From contig NZ_MVHE01000031.1 in assembly GCF_002086155.1 (NCBI RefSeq), forward strand, positions 1 through 59,925: a stretch of 59,925 nt of DNA, read 5' to 3'. Within the stretch, counting starts at the first letter, position 1. Every line of letters begins with the position of its first letter. Below are positions 8,538 through 17,600 of the stretch, in pieces. The notes beneath the pieces are model-generated. The model was given only the letters and a program-made list of their open reading frames with translations. It was not told the origin of the DNA and did no database searches. The DNA comes from Mycobacterium angelicum (lineage in GTDB: Bacteria > Actinomycetota > Actinomycetes > Mycobacteriales > Mycobacteriaceae). The position numbers and the translations under genes were made by a program.

Positions 8538-11500
8538 TCAGGACGATTGCCGTCGTGGCGCGAACTCCGGCAGCCCCCGCAGCAGGCTGGCGACTATCGC
8601 GGGTTTGGGGTAGCGCGCGTCTGGATCGAGGTCCAGCATCTTGGCGAGCACGTGCTGGAATTCTGGCGAGCACGGCAACCCGTGGACGTCGACGGGCTTC
8701 ATCGCGACGCCGATGATGGCGGCGATCGAGTCGCCCCGGCGCACGGGTTTTCCGGTCAACATCTCGTGAATCAACAGCCCGAGGGTGTAGATGTCGGCCC
8801 GAATATCGCTTTCTTCGCTGCGCAGTTGCTCCGGCGCCAGGTATATGGGCGTGCCGACAAAGCCGTCCACTGCTGTCAACCGGCTTTGTTGGTCCTGGGC
8901 GCGGCGGGCCAGACCCAGTTCGACCACGACGGGTCTTCCGTCGTTCTGAACGACGATGTTGGACGGCTTGAGGTCGAGCCGGAACACGTCCTTGCCGTCC
9001 AGGTAGGCCAGCAGGTCGGCCAGCGCATGTCCCGTTCGAACGGCGGCCGGCGCGGTGATCTGTCCTTGACACAGGATTGCGCTCAGCGCTCGGCCGCGGA
9101 TGAATTCGGTGACCAGACCGAGCTGGCCCTCGTCGTCTATCGCGTCAGACATCGCCGCCAGCAGCGGATGGTCCAGCCCTCGGTACAACTCGACTTCGCG
9201 TTCAAAACGTTTGCGCGCGACCTCGTTGTGCCGTAGCTCGGGCAGGTCGAGCAACTTGATCGCGACGTCGTGGTTGGTATAGCGGTCGCGCGCCCGATAC
9301 GACCGGCCCAGAGCGCCGCGCCCGAGTTCCTCCCGCAAGATGTAGCGGCCGCCGCCTACCCGGCCGAGTTCTTCGGGAGCGCCCGTCACGCTGTGGGCCG
9401 CCTCAGCGATCGCCCGCGCGAGTTGATACACGACCTCTGTCGGCTGCGCTGCGCCGAGCATGGTGTGCTGCGGCGACGCCGGGTTGCTGGATTCGAGCAT
9501 TCCGCAGGCCGCCAGTTCCCGGAACAGCCGATCGGCTTCGTCGCCGGAGATGACATCGGCCCCCGCACGCGAATTAGCCGGATCGGCAAGGTAATCGGCC
9601 GTCGTGAAACTCGCTCCGGCACGCCCCAACACCCAGTCCATCACCTGGTAGACGGCAATACGCATGCGGTCGATGTCGATCTGTTTGGTCAACGGCCCAA
9701 GCGGCCGGGCGTCTGCCCAGATCGGCCCGAGCCGATCCTGCAGCGCGGCGTAGAACGCGATCAGATCGGCGACCGACCGATCAATCACTATGTGCGGCAC
9801 CGGGTTCCACTGGACCAGCTGAGCGAGCCCGTCGAGCAGGTGGCGCGGCAGGCCGCGCGATTGGTATTCGAGGTAGGCGGCAAGAAGCTGTGCGCTCTTG
9901 CCGGTGGCGCCGTCGACCACCACTTCCTGCAGTAGTTCTTGGGAAGCGCCCGGTTGGAGGCATCCGACATAGGCGGGGTTTTGCCCAAAGACGTTGGCCC
10001 AGTCGCTATTAACGCGGGAACGGGCCGCGCGAGCCGCTTCGAACGTCTCAGCGCCGGCCAGGAAGATGAAGTGCGCGTCGTTTGAGGCCAGGACGTTCTT
10101 GAGTTGACGTAGCAGCTTTTCGAAGCATCCGCTGGCCTCGGGGTCGGCGGTGAGCTTGTCGAGTTCGTCGAAGACGACGATGATGCGGCAGCGCCAGGGT
10201 CTGGTGGGACGAGCGAAGAGTCTGCGCAGGATTCGCGGGTCGGACTGTGGCTCGGTCCCCGCCGACAGATCGCTCACGATCCGCAGGAAGTCCTGTTCGG
10301 CGTCACCGAGGCTGTAAGGAAGGAAAGATCGTTCCTGCCCCGCAGTTTTGGTGCGTTTGCCGCCGAGAGTGGGTCCCGGGAGCCCAAACATCTCACCCGG
10401 CAGGTTCAGCGATCCCTCGATCGCGTTGGAGTGCGTTGACTTCAGCGTCATCGAGGTGCGGTGGTAGGCGGTCGTCAGCGCCTCCGCAGTGCCGGCCGGC
10501 AGCCGCATCAGCAGCTGCTTGCGCGCCAGCGTGTCCCTGAGGTTGCGCAGCAGCCGCACCATCAGTTCGAGTGGCTCCATCGGCCGGGCGACCGTCTCCC
10601 AGAGGTCGATCACCGACAATGTGTCGGATCCGCCGGCATCGATTTCGGTTCGAAGCTCCGCCAGCGCGCGCCGCACGATGGTGGTCTTGCCGACGCCGTT
10701 GAATCCGGTCAGCAGGATGGCTCCGCCCGGCGAATGCAGCAAACGTTGTCGCAGCATGTCGACGTGTTTTTGGTTGCCGAGGAAGGGAATTGGGGCGTGG
10801 TGGGGCAGCCAGCCCGGGTGCAGCTGATAATCCGCGCGCAGCCGTATCTGACCCAGCCGCGGCGAGTGCAGCCCCAGCTCCTCGAACTCCGTCTTTTCGG
10901 CGCCGGCCCGATCTGGGCTGATTCCCGGCCGAATGTAGGTGTTGTCAGCGGAATAACCGCCCAGCGGCAGCTGGCCATAAGTGGTTGTCTGCGGGTCGAA
11001 ACTCCCCGGCGTCGTGCGCGGGGGTTGAAACGACGTCGGCGGTACCGGCCTGAGCGCAGGAAGCGATACCGAAACGGTGGGCGCATCACCCCATCGCACC
11101 GAATATTCGGCGGCTTTGCGCGCGGCGGCGCCCAGTTCTCCGGCGGAGGCATATCGCTGCGCCGGATCCTTTGCCAGGGCGTGTGCGATCACCTCGTCGA
11201 ACATAGGCGGAATATTGGGCCGTTTTGCCGACGGCCGCGGCGGCGGCGTCATCAAGTGGCCGGTGATCGTCGCCTCGAGGCTGTCTGCCGGGAACGGCTT
11301 CTCCCCGACGAGAGTTTCGTAGAGCACGCAACCCAGCGAGTAGATGTCGGAACGGTGGTCAACCGGGCCGCCGCTGCTGAATCGCTCCGGGGCGAGGTAA
11401 TCCCAAGTTCCGATCACCATTCCGGTGCCGGTGATTGCGGTGTCGCGTTGCGTCACGGCGATGCCGAAATCGGTGAGATAGGCAAATATTGGGTCGTTAC

Positions 11501-11933
11501 CACTAAGCAGGACATTGCCCGGTTTGACGTCGCGATGTACCAGCCCGGTCTTGTGGGCGGCGTCGAGCGCGTCGGCGACTTGACTGATGATGTCGGCGGC
11601 ACGATCGGGCGCCAGCGGTCCGTTGTCCATCGCCCGTCCCAGGTCGATGCCCTCAACGAGGCGCATGTCGATGTAGAGGCGTCCGTCAATCTCGCCGAAA
11701 TTGTGGATCGGCACAATGTGCGGGTTATTGAGCTTCGCCGCGAGCTGCGCCTCGCGCCGAAACCGCTCCTCATATAACTCGTCGGCGGCCAACTCGGGTG
11801 GCAATAGTTTCAGCGCGACGAATCGCTCGCGCGCGGTATCGAAGGCGCGATGAACCTCGCCCATGCCGCCGCGGCCGATTAACTCTACGAGCCGATATGG
11901 ACCGAAGAGCTCATCCGTGCCAGATGTGGCCAC
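8538..11933 (-). CDS. Soluble Ser/Thr kinase - P-loop NTPase - C-terminal (pseudo)kinase fusion
   Basis: A 1131-residue protein with no membrane segment. Domain 1 (about 11-270) is a canonical Hanks kinase: GRGGMGEV loop, K42 in VALK, HRD 133-135 (HRDVKPGN), DFG 155-157 and an APE-like LAPERF. A Pro/Thr-rich linker leads to an AAA/STAND-like ATPase domain with Walker A GFNGVGKTT (410-418) and Walker B VVFDELDK (586-593). A second kinase fold (about 864-1120) keeps K893 but has RLDLKPSN for HRDLKPxN and VELG for the DFG motif. GTG 11933 was chosen because GGAG lies six bases upstream; a TTG at 11966 would add 11 residues. The role is unknown. Confidence 0.85.
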   Translation of the reverse strand: MATSGTDELFGPYRLVELIGRGGMGEVHRAFDTARERFVALKLLPPELAADELYEERFRREAQLAAKLNNPHIVPIHNFGEIDGRLYIDMRLVEGIDLGRAMDNGPLAPDRAADIISQVADALDAAHKTGLVHRDVKPGNVLLSGNDPIFAYLTDFGIAVTQRDTAITGTGMVIGTWDYLAPERFSSGGPVDHRSDIYSLGCVLYETLVGEKPFPADSLEATITGHLMTPPPRPSAKRPNIPPMFDEVIAHALAKDPAQRYASAGELGAAARKAAEYSVRWGDAPTVSVSLPALRPVPPTSFQPPRTTPGSFDPQTTTYGQLPLGGYSADNTYIRPGISPDRAGAEKTEFEELGLHSPRLGQIRLRADYQLHPGWLPHHAPIPFLGNQKHVDMLRQRLLHSPGGAILLTGFNGVGKTTIVRRALAELRTEIDAGGSDTLSVIDLWETVARPMEPLELMVRLLRNLRDTLARKQLLMRLPAGTAEALTTAYHRTSMTLKSTHSNAIEGSLNLPGEMFGLPGPTLGGKRTKTAGQERSFLPYSLGDAEQDFLRIVSDLSAGTEPQSDPRILRRLFARPTRPWRCRIIVVFDELDKLTADPEASGCFEKLLRQLKNVLASNDAHFIFLAGAETFEAARAARSRVNSDWANVFGQNPAYVGCLQPGASQELLQEVVVDGATGKSAQLLAAYLEYQSRGLPRHLLDGLAQLVQWNPVPHIVIDRSVADLIAFYAALQDRLGPIWADARPLGPLTKQIDIDRMRIAVYQVMDWVLGRAGASFTTADYLADPANSRAGADVISGDEADRLFRELAACGMLESSNPASPQHTMLGAAQPTEVVYQLARAIAEAAHSVTGAPEELGRVGGGRYILREELGRGALGRSYRARDRYTNHDVAIKLLDLPELRHNEVARKRFEREVELYRGLDHPLLAAMSDAIDDEGQLGLVTEFIRGRALSAILCQGQITAPAAVRTGHALADLLAYLDGKDVFRLDLKPSNIVVQNDGRPVVVELGLARRAQDQQSRLTAVDGFVGTPIYLAPEQLRSEESDIRADIYTLGLLIHEMLTGKPVRRGDSIAAIIGVAMKPVDVHGLPCSPEFQHVLAKMLDLDPDARYPKPAIVASLLRGLPEFAPRRQSS

Positions 11934-12025
11934 CCCTTGCTCCGCTTGCGCCGTTGCATCACCCAATCTGCTGGCAGAAAGACGACGTTACCCGACCCGA
12001 ACGGGACGCCGACACCATTCTCGAA

Positions 12026-12457
12026 TTATGCAGCAATCGATTTTCGTTTGCTGTCGTCCGCATTCCGGGTCTTGAGGCCAGAAGTCAGAACCAGTGCCGC
12101 TAACACGATCGCCGCCAAAAGCAGCGCCGGGACGTCGCCCCAGAGATGCCCCATATGATGGCCGCCCCCGAATGACTGGACCGCCATAATCGCCGCATGC
12201 ACGACGCTGGACCAGACGGCGAACCAGATCAGGCTGAGATGGTTCTCAGGCTTGCGCGCGGCATTTATGAGAAATACGCCCAGGGTGACATAAAGGCCGA
12301 CGATCATCATGAAGTATTGCGACTGATACGGCGCGCCAGGATGCCATGCCCAGCCGGACGGCCAGACCGTTGCCAGGGGATAAAGCAAAATCATCACAGC
12401 GCCGAAGACGACGAGCGCCAGTTGAAGGACTCTATAGGGCCGGACAGCTTGGGCCAT
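12026..12457 (-). CDS. Small four-helix membrane protein (DUF6632-like)
   Basis: A 143-residue integral membrane protein. Hydrophobic segments lie at about 10-30, 46-66, 75-95 and 106-126. A His-rich loop GGGHHMGH lies between helices 3 and 4, and the tail is charged (KTRNADDSKRKS). An AGGAG six to seven bases before ATG 12457 supports the start. It is upstream of the kinase gene on the same strand with a 92-base gap. No function can be assigned. Confidence 0.6.
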   Translation of the reverse strand: MAQAVRPYRVLQLALVVFGAVMILLYPLATVWPSGWAWHPGAPYQSQYFMMIVGLYVTLGVFLINAARKPENHLSLIWFAVWSSVVHAAIMAVQSFGGGHHMGHLWGDVPALLLAAIVLAALVLTSGLKTRNADDSKRKSIAA

Positions 12458-12916
12458 TTTGCGCTCCTAATGGTGCTCAGGACGCTAAAGACGACGTTGT
12501 CATTATCCGCTGAAAGTGGCTACCGAGCGACGCAAGAATTCCGCAAGATTTTCGAGCAGATCCGGCAAGCGCCGGGCCCCACCCTATGGGGTGTCGGACA
12601 AATCGACGTTGGCGTGGCCGAGGCGCGACATTCCCGCCGGCGTACTGATGTTGGGATCGGTAGCTGCCCGGTGGGCCCTGAATTGAACGTTGTCGGTGTT
12701 ATGTTGGCGTCGCCGGTCCGTCCTCTGGTCAACGGTTCCGCGCTCGCTGATCTGGCCCTTGAGTGGTACTGATGAACACGCTGTCGCTGACCGCGGCGTT
12801 GGGCGCGCTGGTGTCGGCCGAGGAGATCCGGCACCACCTCGAATTCGAGAAGTAATCTTTGTGGCTTGCGGTACGTGGGGTGGGGAACTCCTTGTCAACT
12901 CAGATCGGAGCCAGAC
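12458..12916. other. 459-bp gap, no confident gene
   Basis: The stretch between two divergent genes must hold both promoters. It also contains two very short plus-strand frames joined by TGATG: one from ATG 12702 ending at 12772, and one of 27 codons from ATG 12772 to TAA 12855. Neither has a strong Shine-Dalgarno or a recognisable relative, so they are not called as genes. No tRNA, insertion sequence or strong hairpin was seen. Confidence 0.4.
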
Positions 12917-14398
12917 ATGAGCGCGAGCCCGCAGACCGGAACCATCACGACGCGGGTACCCGCACGACTTGATCGGCTGCCCTGGTCACGGTTTCACTGG
13001 CGGGTCGTCATCGGCCTCGGCGGGGTGTGGATCCTGGACGGCCTCGAGGTCACGATGGTGGGCAACGTTTCCTCCCGGCTCACCGAGAAAGGCAGCGGGA
13101 TCGAGCTGACGCCCGCCCAGATCGGGGTGGCGGCGGCGTTCTACATCGCCGGAGCCTGCCTGGGCGCCTTGTTCTTCGGTCACCTGACGGATCGCTTCGG
13201 GCGGCGCAACCTGTTCATCCTGACCCTGGCGGTGTATCTGATCGCGACCGTTGCGACCGCATTCGCCTTCGCGCCTTGGTATTTCTTCATCGCCCGCTTC
13301 GTGACCGGATCGGGCATCGGCGGCGAATACGCCGCCATTAATTCCGCGATCGACGAGCTGATTCCCGCCCGGGTGCGCGGCCGGGTGGACCTGGTGATCA
13401 ACGGGACGTACTGGCTGGGCTCGGCCGCCGGGGCGGCCGGTGCGCTCGTGTTACTGGACACCTCGAAGTTCCCCGCCGACATTGGATGGCGCCTCGCGTT
13501 CGGCATCGGCGCCATCTTCGGCATCTTCGTCCTGCTGGTGCGGCGCAACGTTCCGGAAAGCCCGCGCTGGTTGTTCATTCACGGCCGTGACGAAGAGGCC
13601 GAGCAGATCGTCGGCCAGATAGAAAAAGACATCGAGCGGGAAACCGGCCAACCGCTACCCGAACCGGCCGGACGCCCGCTCAAAATCCGTCAGCGCCAAA
13701 CGATTTCGCTATGGGAGATCGCCCGGGTGGCATTCACCCTCTACCCGCGGCGCGCGGTTCTGGGGCTGGCGCTTTTCATCGGGCAGGCGTTTCTCTACAA
13801 CGGCGTGACGTTCAACCTCGGCACGTTGCTGAGCGGGTTCTACGGAGTCGAATCCGGGAAGGTGCCGCTGTTCTTCATCCTGTGGGCGGTGAGTAACTTC
13901 GCCGGGCCGCTGCTGCTGGGACACTTGTTCGACACGGTCGGCCGCAAACCGATGATCACCCTGACCTATCTCGGTTCGGCTGCAGTTGCCGTTGTCCTCG
14001 CGGTTGTGTTCGTCACCCAGACCGGCGGTCCGTGGACGTTCATCGCCGTACTTGCGGTGGCGTTCTTCCTGGCCTCGGCGGGAGCCAGCGCGGCCTATTT
14101 GACCGTCAGTGAAATCTTTCCCATGGAGACCAGGGCGCTGGCGATCGCATTCTTCTACGCCATCGGCACGGCTATCGGCGGCATCACCGGCCCGCTCCTG
14201 TTCGGTGAGTTGATCGGTTCCGGGCAGCGCGGTCAGGTGGTCTGGTCGTTCCTCATCGGGGCGGCGGTGATGGCCGTCGCGGGCCTGATCGAACTGTGGC
14301 TCGGCGTCGCGGCCGAACAGCGCGCCCTGGAAGACCTCGCCCTGCCGTTGACGGTGGCCGACGCCGACGCCGACGCCGACTGCGACGAGGGCCACTAA
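12917..14398 (+). CDS. MFS transporter, sugar-porter-like
   Basis: A 493-residue inner-membrane transporter with about 12 hydrophobic segments. The loop 2-3 signature is GHLTDRFGRRNLF and the related signature in the second half is GHLFDTVGRKPM, which places it in the major facilitator superfamily. The sequence PESPRWL after helix 6 is typical of the sugar-porter/metabolite-symporter branch. The substrate is unknown. ATG 12917 follows a GGAG at good spacing; an upstream GTG-type extension to 12866 lacks support. The Asp/Ala-rich C-terminus (DADADADCDEGH) is a low-complexity tail. Confidence 0.85.
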   Translation: MSASPQTGTITTRVPARLDRLPWSRFHWRVVIGLGGVWILDGLEVTMVGNVSSRLTEKGSGIELTPAQIGVAAAFYIAGACLGALFFGHLTDRFGRRNLFILTLAVYLIATVATAFAFAPWYFFIARFVTGSGIGGEYAAINSAIDELIPARVRGRVDLVINGTYWLGSAAGAAGALVLLDTSKFPADIGWRLAFGIGAIFGIFVLLVRRNVPESPRWLFIHGRDEEAEQIVGQIEKDIERETGQPLPEPAGRPLKIRQRQTISLWEIARVAFTLYPRRAVLGLALFIGQAFLYNGVTFNLGTLLSGFYGVESGKVPLFFILWAVSNFAGPLLLGHLFDTVGRKPMITLTYLGSAAVAVVLAVVFVTQTGGPWTFIAVLAVAFFLASAGASAAYLTVSEIFPMETRALAIAFFYAIGTAIGGITGPLLFGELIGSGQRGQVVWSFLIGAAVMAVAGLIELWLGVAAEQRALEDLALPLTVADADADADCDEGH

Positions 14399-14443
14399 CG
14401 GGCCGGATGGTCGACCAACGGCCTCGGCGTGCATAGCCGAGCC

Positions 14444-14488
14444 TGCGAATTTGCAGCGAAAGTGCGAGTAACGGCCTGCAAATTTGCC
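14444..14488. promoter_or_regulatory. Paired palindromes upstream of the sensor hub
   Basis: TGCGAATTTGCA (14444-14455) and TGCAAATTTGCC (14477-14488) are two versions of a palindrome around AATT, 33 bases apart, about three helical turns. They lie 120-165 bases before the sensor gene. The spacing suggests cooperative binding of a dimeric regulator, which is inference. Confidence 0.3.
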
Positions 14489-14608
14489 GGCTCGATGAAT
14501 CCGCGCCCCGGCGTGGTTGCGAGTTCTGCGGCGAAACCCTGCGACGTGAACTCAGTAGGTGGTTGTCTTGAAAGAACGTCTGACCCTGGAGTCGTTTTTT
14601 GAGGGGGA

Positions 14609-17600
14609 ATGTCTGTGGTCTTTCGTGGAGACCAGGAGATCGGGCGCGATCTGACCGCGGTCGACTGGACGGCCACCCCGCTGGGGCCCGTGGACGGTTG
14701 GCCGCAGAGCCTGCGCACGGCCGTGAACATCCTTCTCGCGTCACGGTTTTCGATGTGGATCGCCTGGGGGCCGGACCTGACGTTCTTCTGCAATGCCGCC
14801 TATCGCCGCGACACCCTGGGCCGCAAATACCCGTGGGCGCTGGGTCGCCCGGCCAGCGAGGTGTGGACCGAGATCTGGGATGACATCGGCCCGCGGATCC
14901 ACAGCGTCCTGTCCACCGGGGAGGCCACCTGGGACGAGGCGCTGATGCTCATTCTCGAGCGGTCGGGCTACCCCGAGGAGACCTATCACACCTTTTCCTA
15001 CAGCCCGCTGCGCGACGAGGACGCCCGCGTGGTCGGCATGCTCTGCGTGGTCAGTGAGGACACCGAGCGAATCATCGGCCAGCGCCGGATGACGACGCTG
15101 CGCGACCTGGGCTCGGACCCGAGTGTCGCGCGCACCGAACGACAGATGCTGGACTTCGCCGCCGGCCAACTGGCCAACAATCCTTACGACCTACCCTTCA
15201 CGCTGACCTACCTGTTCACCGGAGACGGCGACGCACAGCTGGCCGGGACCAGCGGCATCGAGCCGGGGCATCCGGCGGCGCCGGCGGTCCTGCCCCGCAG
15301 CGGCGGTGATTCGGTCTGGCCAGTCGAGAAGGCAGCCGACGGCAAAACCGTAGTGATCGAATTCGACTGCGGCGCAATACAATTGCCCACCGGCGCCTGG
15401 CCCGAGCCGCCCGCTGGGGCGCTGGTGGTGCCGCTGTTGCAGCAGGGCGGCGCGCCACTGGGTTTCCTGGTGGCCGCGCTGAACCGCTACCGCCCGCTCG
15501 ATGACGGCTATCGCGGCTTCGTCGAGCTGGTGGCCGGGCATATCGCCGCGGGCGTGGGCAGTGCGCGCAGCTTCCGAGCCCAGCAGCAGCGCGCCGAGGA
15601 ACTGGCCGAGCTGGACCGGGCCAAGACTACCTTCTTCTCCAACATCAGCCACGAGTTGCGCACCCCGCTCACCCTGATCCTGGGGCCGATCGACGAATTG
15701 CGCGCCCGCACTAGCGGGTTTGACGCGCAGACCCGCGAAGAGCTGGAGCTCATCCACCGCAACGGCTTGCGACTGGCCAAGCTGGTCAACACGCTGCTGG
15801 ACTTCTCGCGCATCCAGGCGGGCCGCATGCGGGCGCGATTCGAGGCCGTCGACTTGGCGTCGCTCACCGCCGATCTGGCGAGCATCTTCCGGTCGGCCAT
15901 CGAACGTGCGGGCCTGACCTTCACGGTGGACTGCCCGCCGCTCGACGAGCAGGTGTATCTGGACCGCGAGATGTGGGAAAAGGTAGTGCTCAACCTGCTC
16001 TCCAACGCATTGAAGTACACCTTCGACGGCTCAATCAGAGTTCGGGTGACTCGCGACGACACGGCTGCCCTCATCACGGTCAGCGACACCGGGGTCGGGA
16101 TACCCGCCGACGAAATCCCACGGCTCTTCGAGCGTTTTCACCGCGTCGAAACTTCGCGCGCACGCTCCACCGAGGGCAGTGGCATCGGATTGGCCCTGGT
16201 CAAGGAGCTCATCGGGTTGCATGGCGGGACAATTTCCGCGGACAGTGCGCAGGGCGAGGGCTCAACGTTCACCGTCCGGCTGCCGTTCGGGGTAGCCCAT
16301 CTGAGCGCCGAGCAACTCGCCCCGGCGCCCGGCGCCCGCGCGATCTCGCAGGCGATCGCCCAGCCGTACGTGCAGGAAGCCCTGCGCTGGCTGCCGCGCA
16401 CCGCCGATCGCACGGTCGCGGCGTCCGACACCGGCACCACGGCGACGATGACCGCCGTCACGCCAGCCGAAAGCTCGGGCGAGCGGGTGCGCGTGCTGAT
16501 CGCCGACGACAACGCCGACATGCGCGACTATTTGACCAACCTGCTGCAGACCTCCGGTTTCGAGGTCAGCGCCGTCAGCGACGGGCGCCAGGCGCTCGAG
16601 GCCGTCAAATCCCAGGTTCCCGACCTGGTTATCAGCGACGTCATGATGCCCGGGCTGGACGGGCTGGAACTGCTCACGGCACTGCGCGGCGACCCGCTCA
16701 CCGCCGCCATGCCCATCCTGTTGCTGTCCGCGCGAGCCGGACAGGAGGCCTCGATCGAAGGCTTGCTGGCCGGTGCCGACGACTACCTGGTCAAGCCGTT
16801 CGCCGCCGCAGAACTGCTGGCCCGGGCGCGCGCCAATATAGAGCTGGCCCGGCTGCGCAACCGGCACGGCCGCTGGCGCACCGCGCTGGTGGATTCGCTG
16901 CAGGAAGCCTTCTTCGTCTGCGACGAGCACGGCGCGATCAACGAGATCAACACCGCCTTCGCCGACATCCTCGGCTACGGACCCGAGGGCCTGCCCTACG
17001 AGCCCGATCACCCGTGGTGGCCCGATGCCGAGGTCGATCCCGAGGCCCACCGCCACGCCGCCGAGACATTCGGTGGCCAACGTCGCGGCGTCTATACCGT
17101 CCCCGTCACGCATCGCAACGGACATCGCCTGTGGGTTGCCGTCAGCGTCAATCAGGCCGCCGATCCCGGCTCCGGCCGCCGGGTCATGGTCGGCACCTTC
17201 CGCGACGTCACCGCCGAGTACTACCTGGTGCAACGCCAGACCGCGCTGGCTGCGCTCAATCAGCAACTGGCACAATCCGATTCGCTCGACGATGCATTGC
17301 GCGGAGCCGTTGTCGAGCTGCTCCGGGTTTGGCGGGCGCGGCGCGTTCTGGCGGTGATGTTCCCCGCCGCCACGACCGGGGACTCGGCCACACCGGACGT
17401 GGTTTGCGCCGGTGAGCCGGCCAAGTGGGCCACGTTGTCGCCGCGCCGGCGAGCGCAGATCGAATCGTTGCGCGATGCCGACCTGCTGACCACCGCCGCC
17501 GGAGAAGCCGGCGCGGCCGGCATCGCGTTGCAGCACCCGCGCGGTGTCATGGTGCTGTGGGTCGAGCTGTCCGAGCAACGACCGTTCACCCGCGAGGATC

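Noticed and set aside
6913..9072. 719-residue aldehyde dehydrogenase with a long N-terminal extension
   Set aside because: The first 200 residues are an Arg-rich antisense-frame shadow of the kinase gene; the true GabD2 start at 8469 has a Shine-Dalgarno and the expected 518-residue length.
12702..12855. Two overlapping tiny frames joined by TGATG
   Set aside because: The stop-start overlap looks like coupling, but the frames are 23 and 27 codons, lack Shine-Dalgarno sequences and match nothing I recognise; likely chance or remnants.
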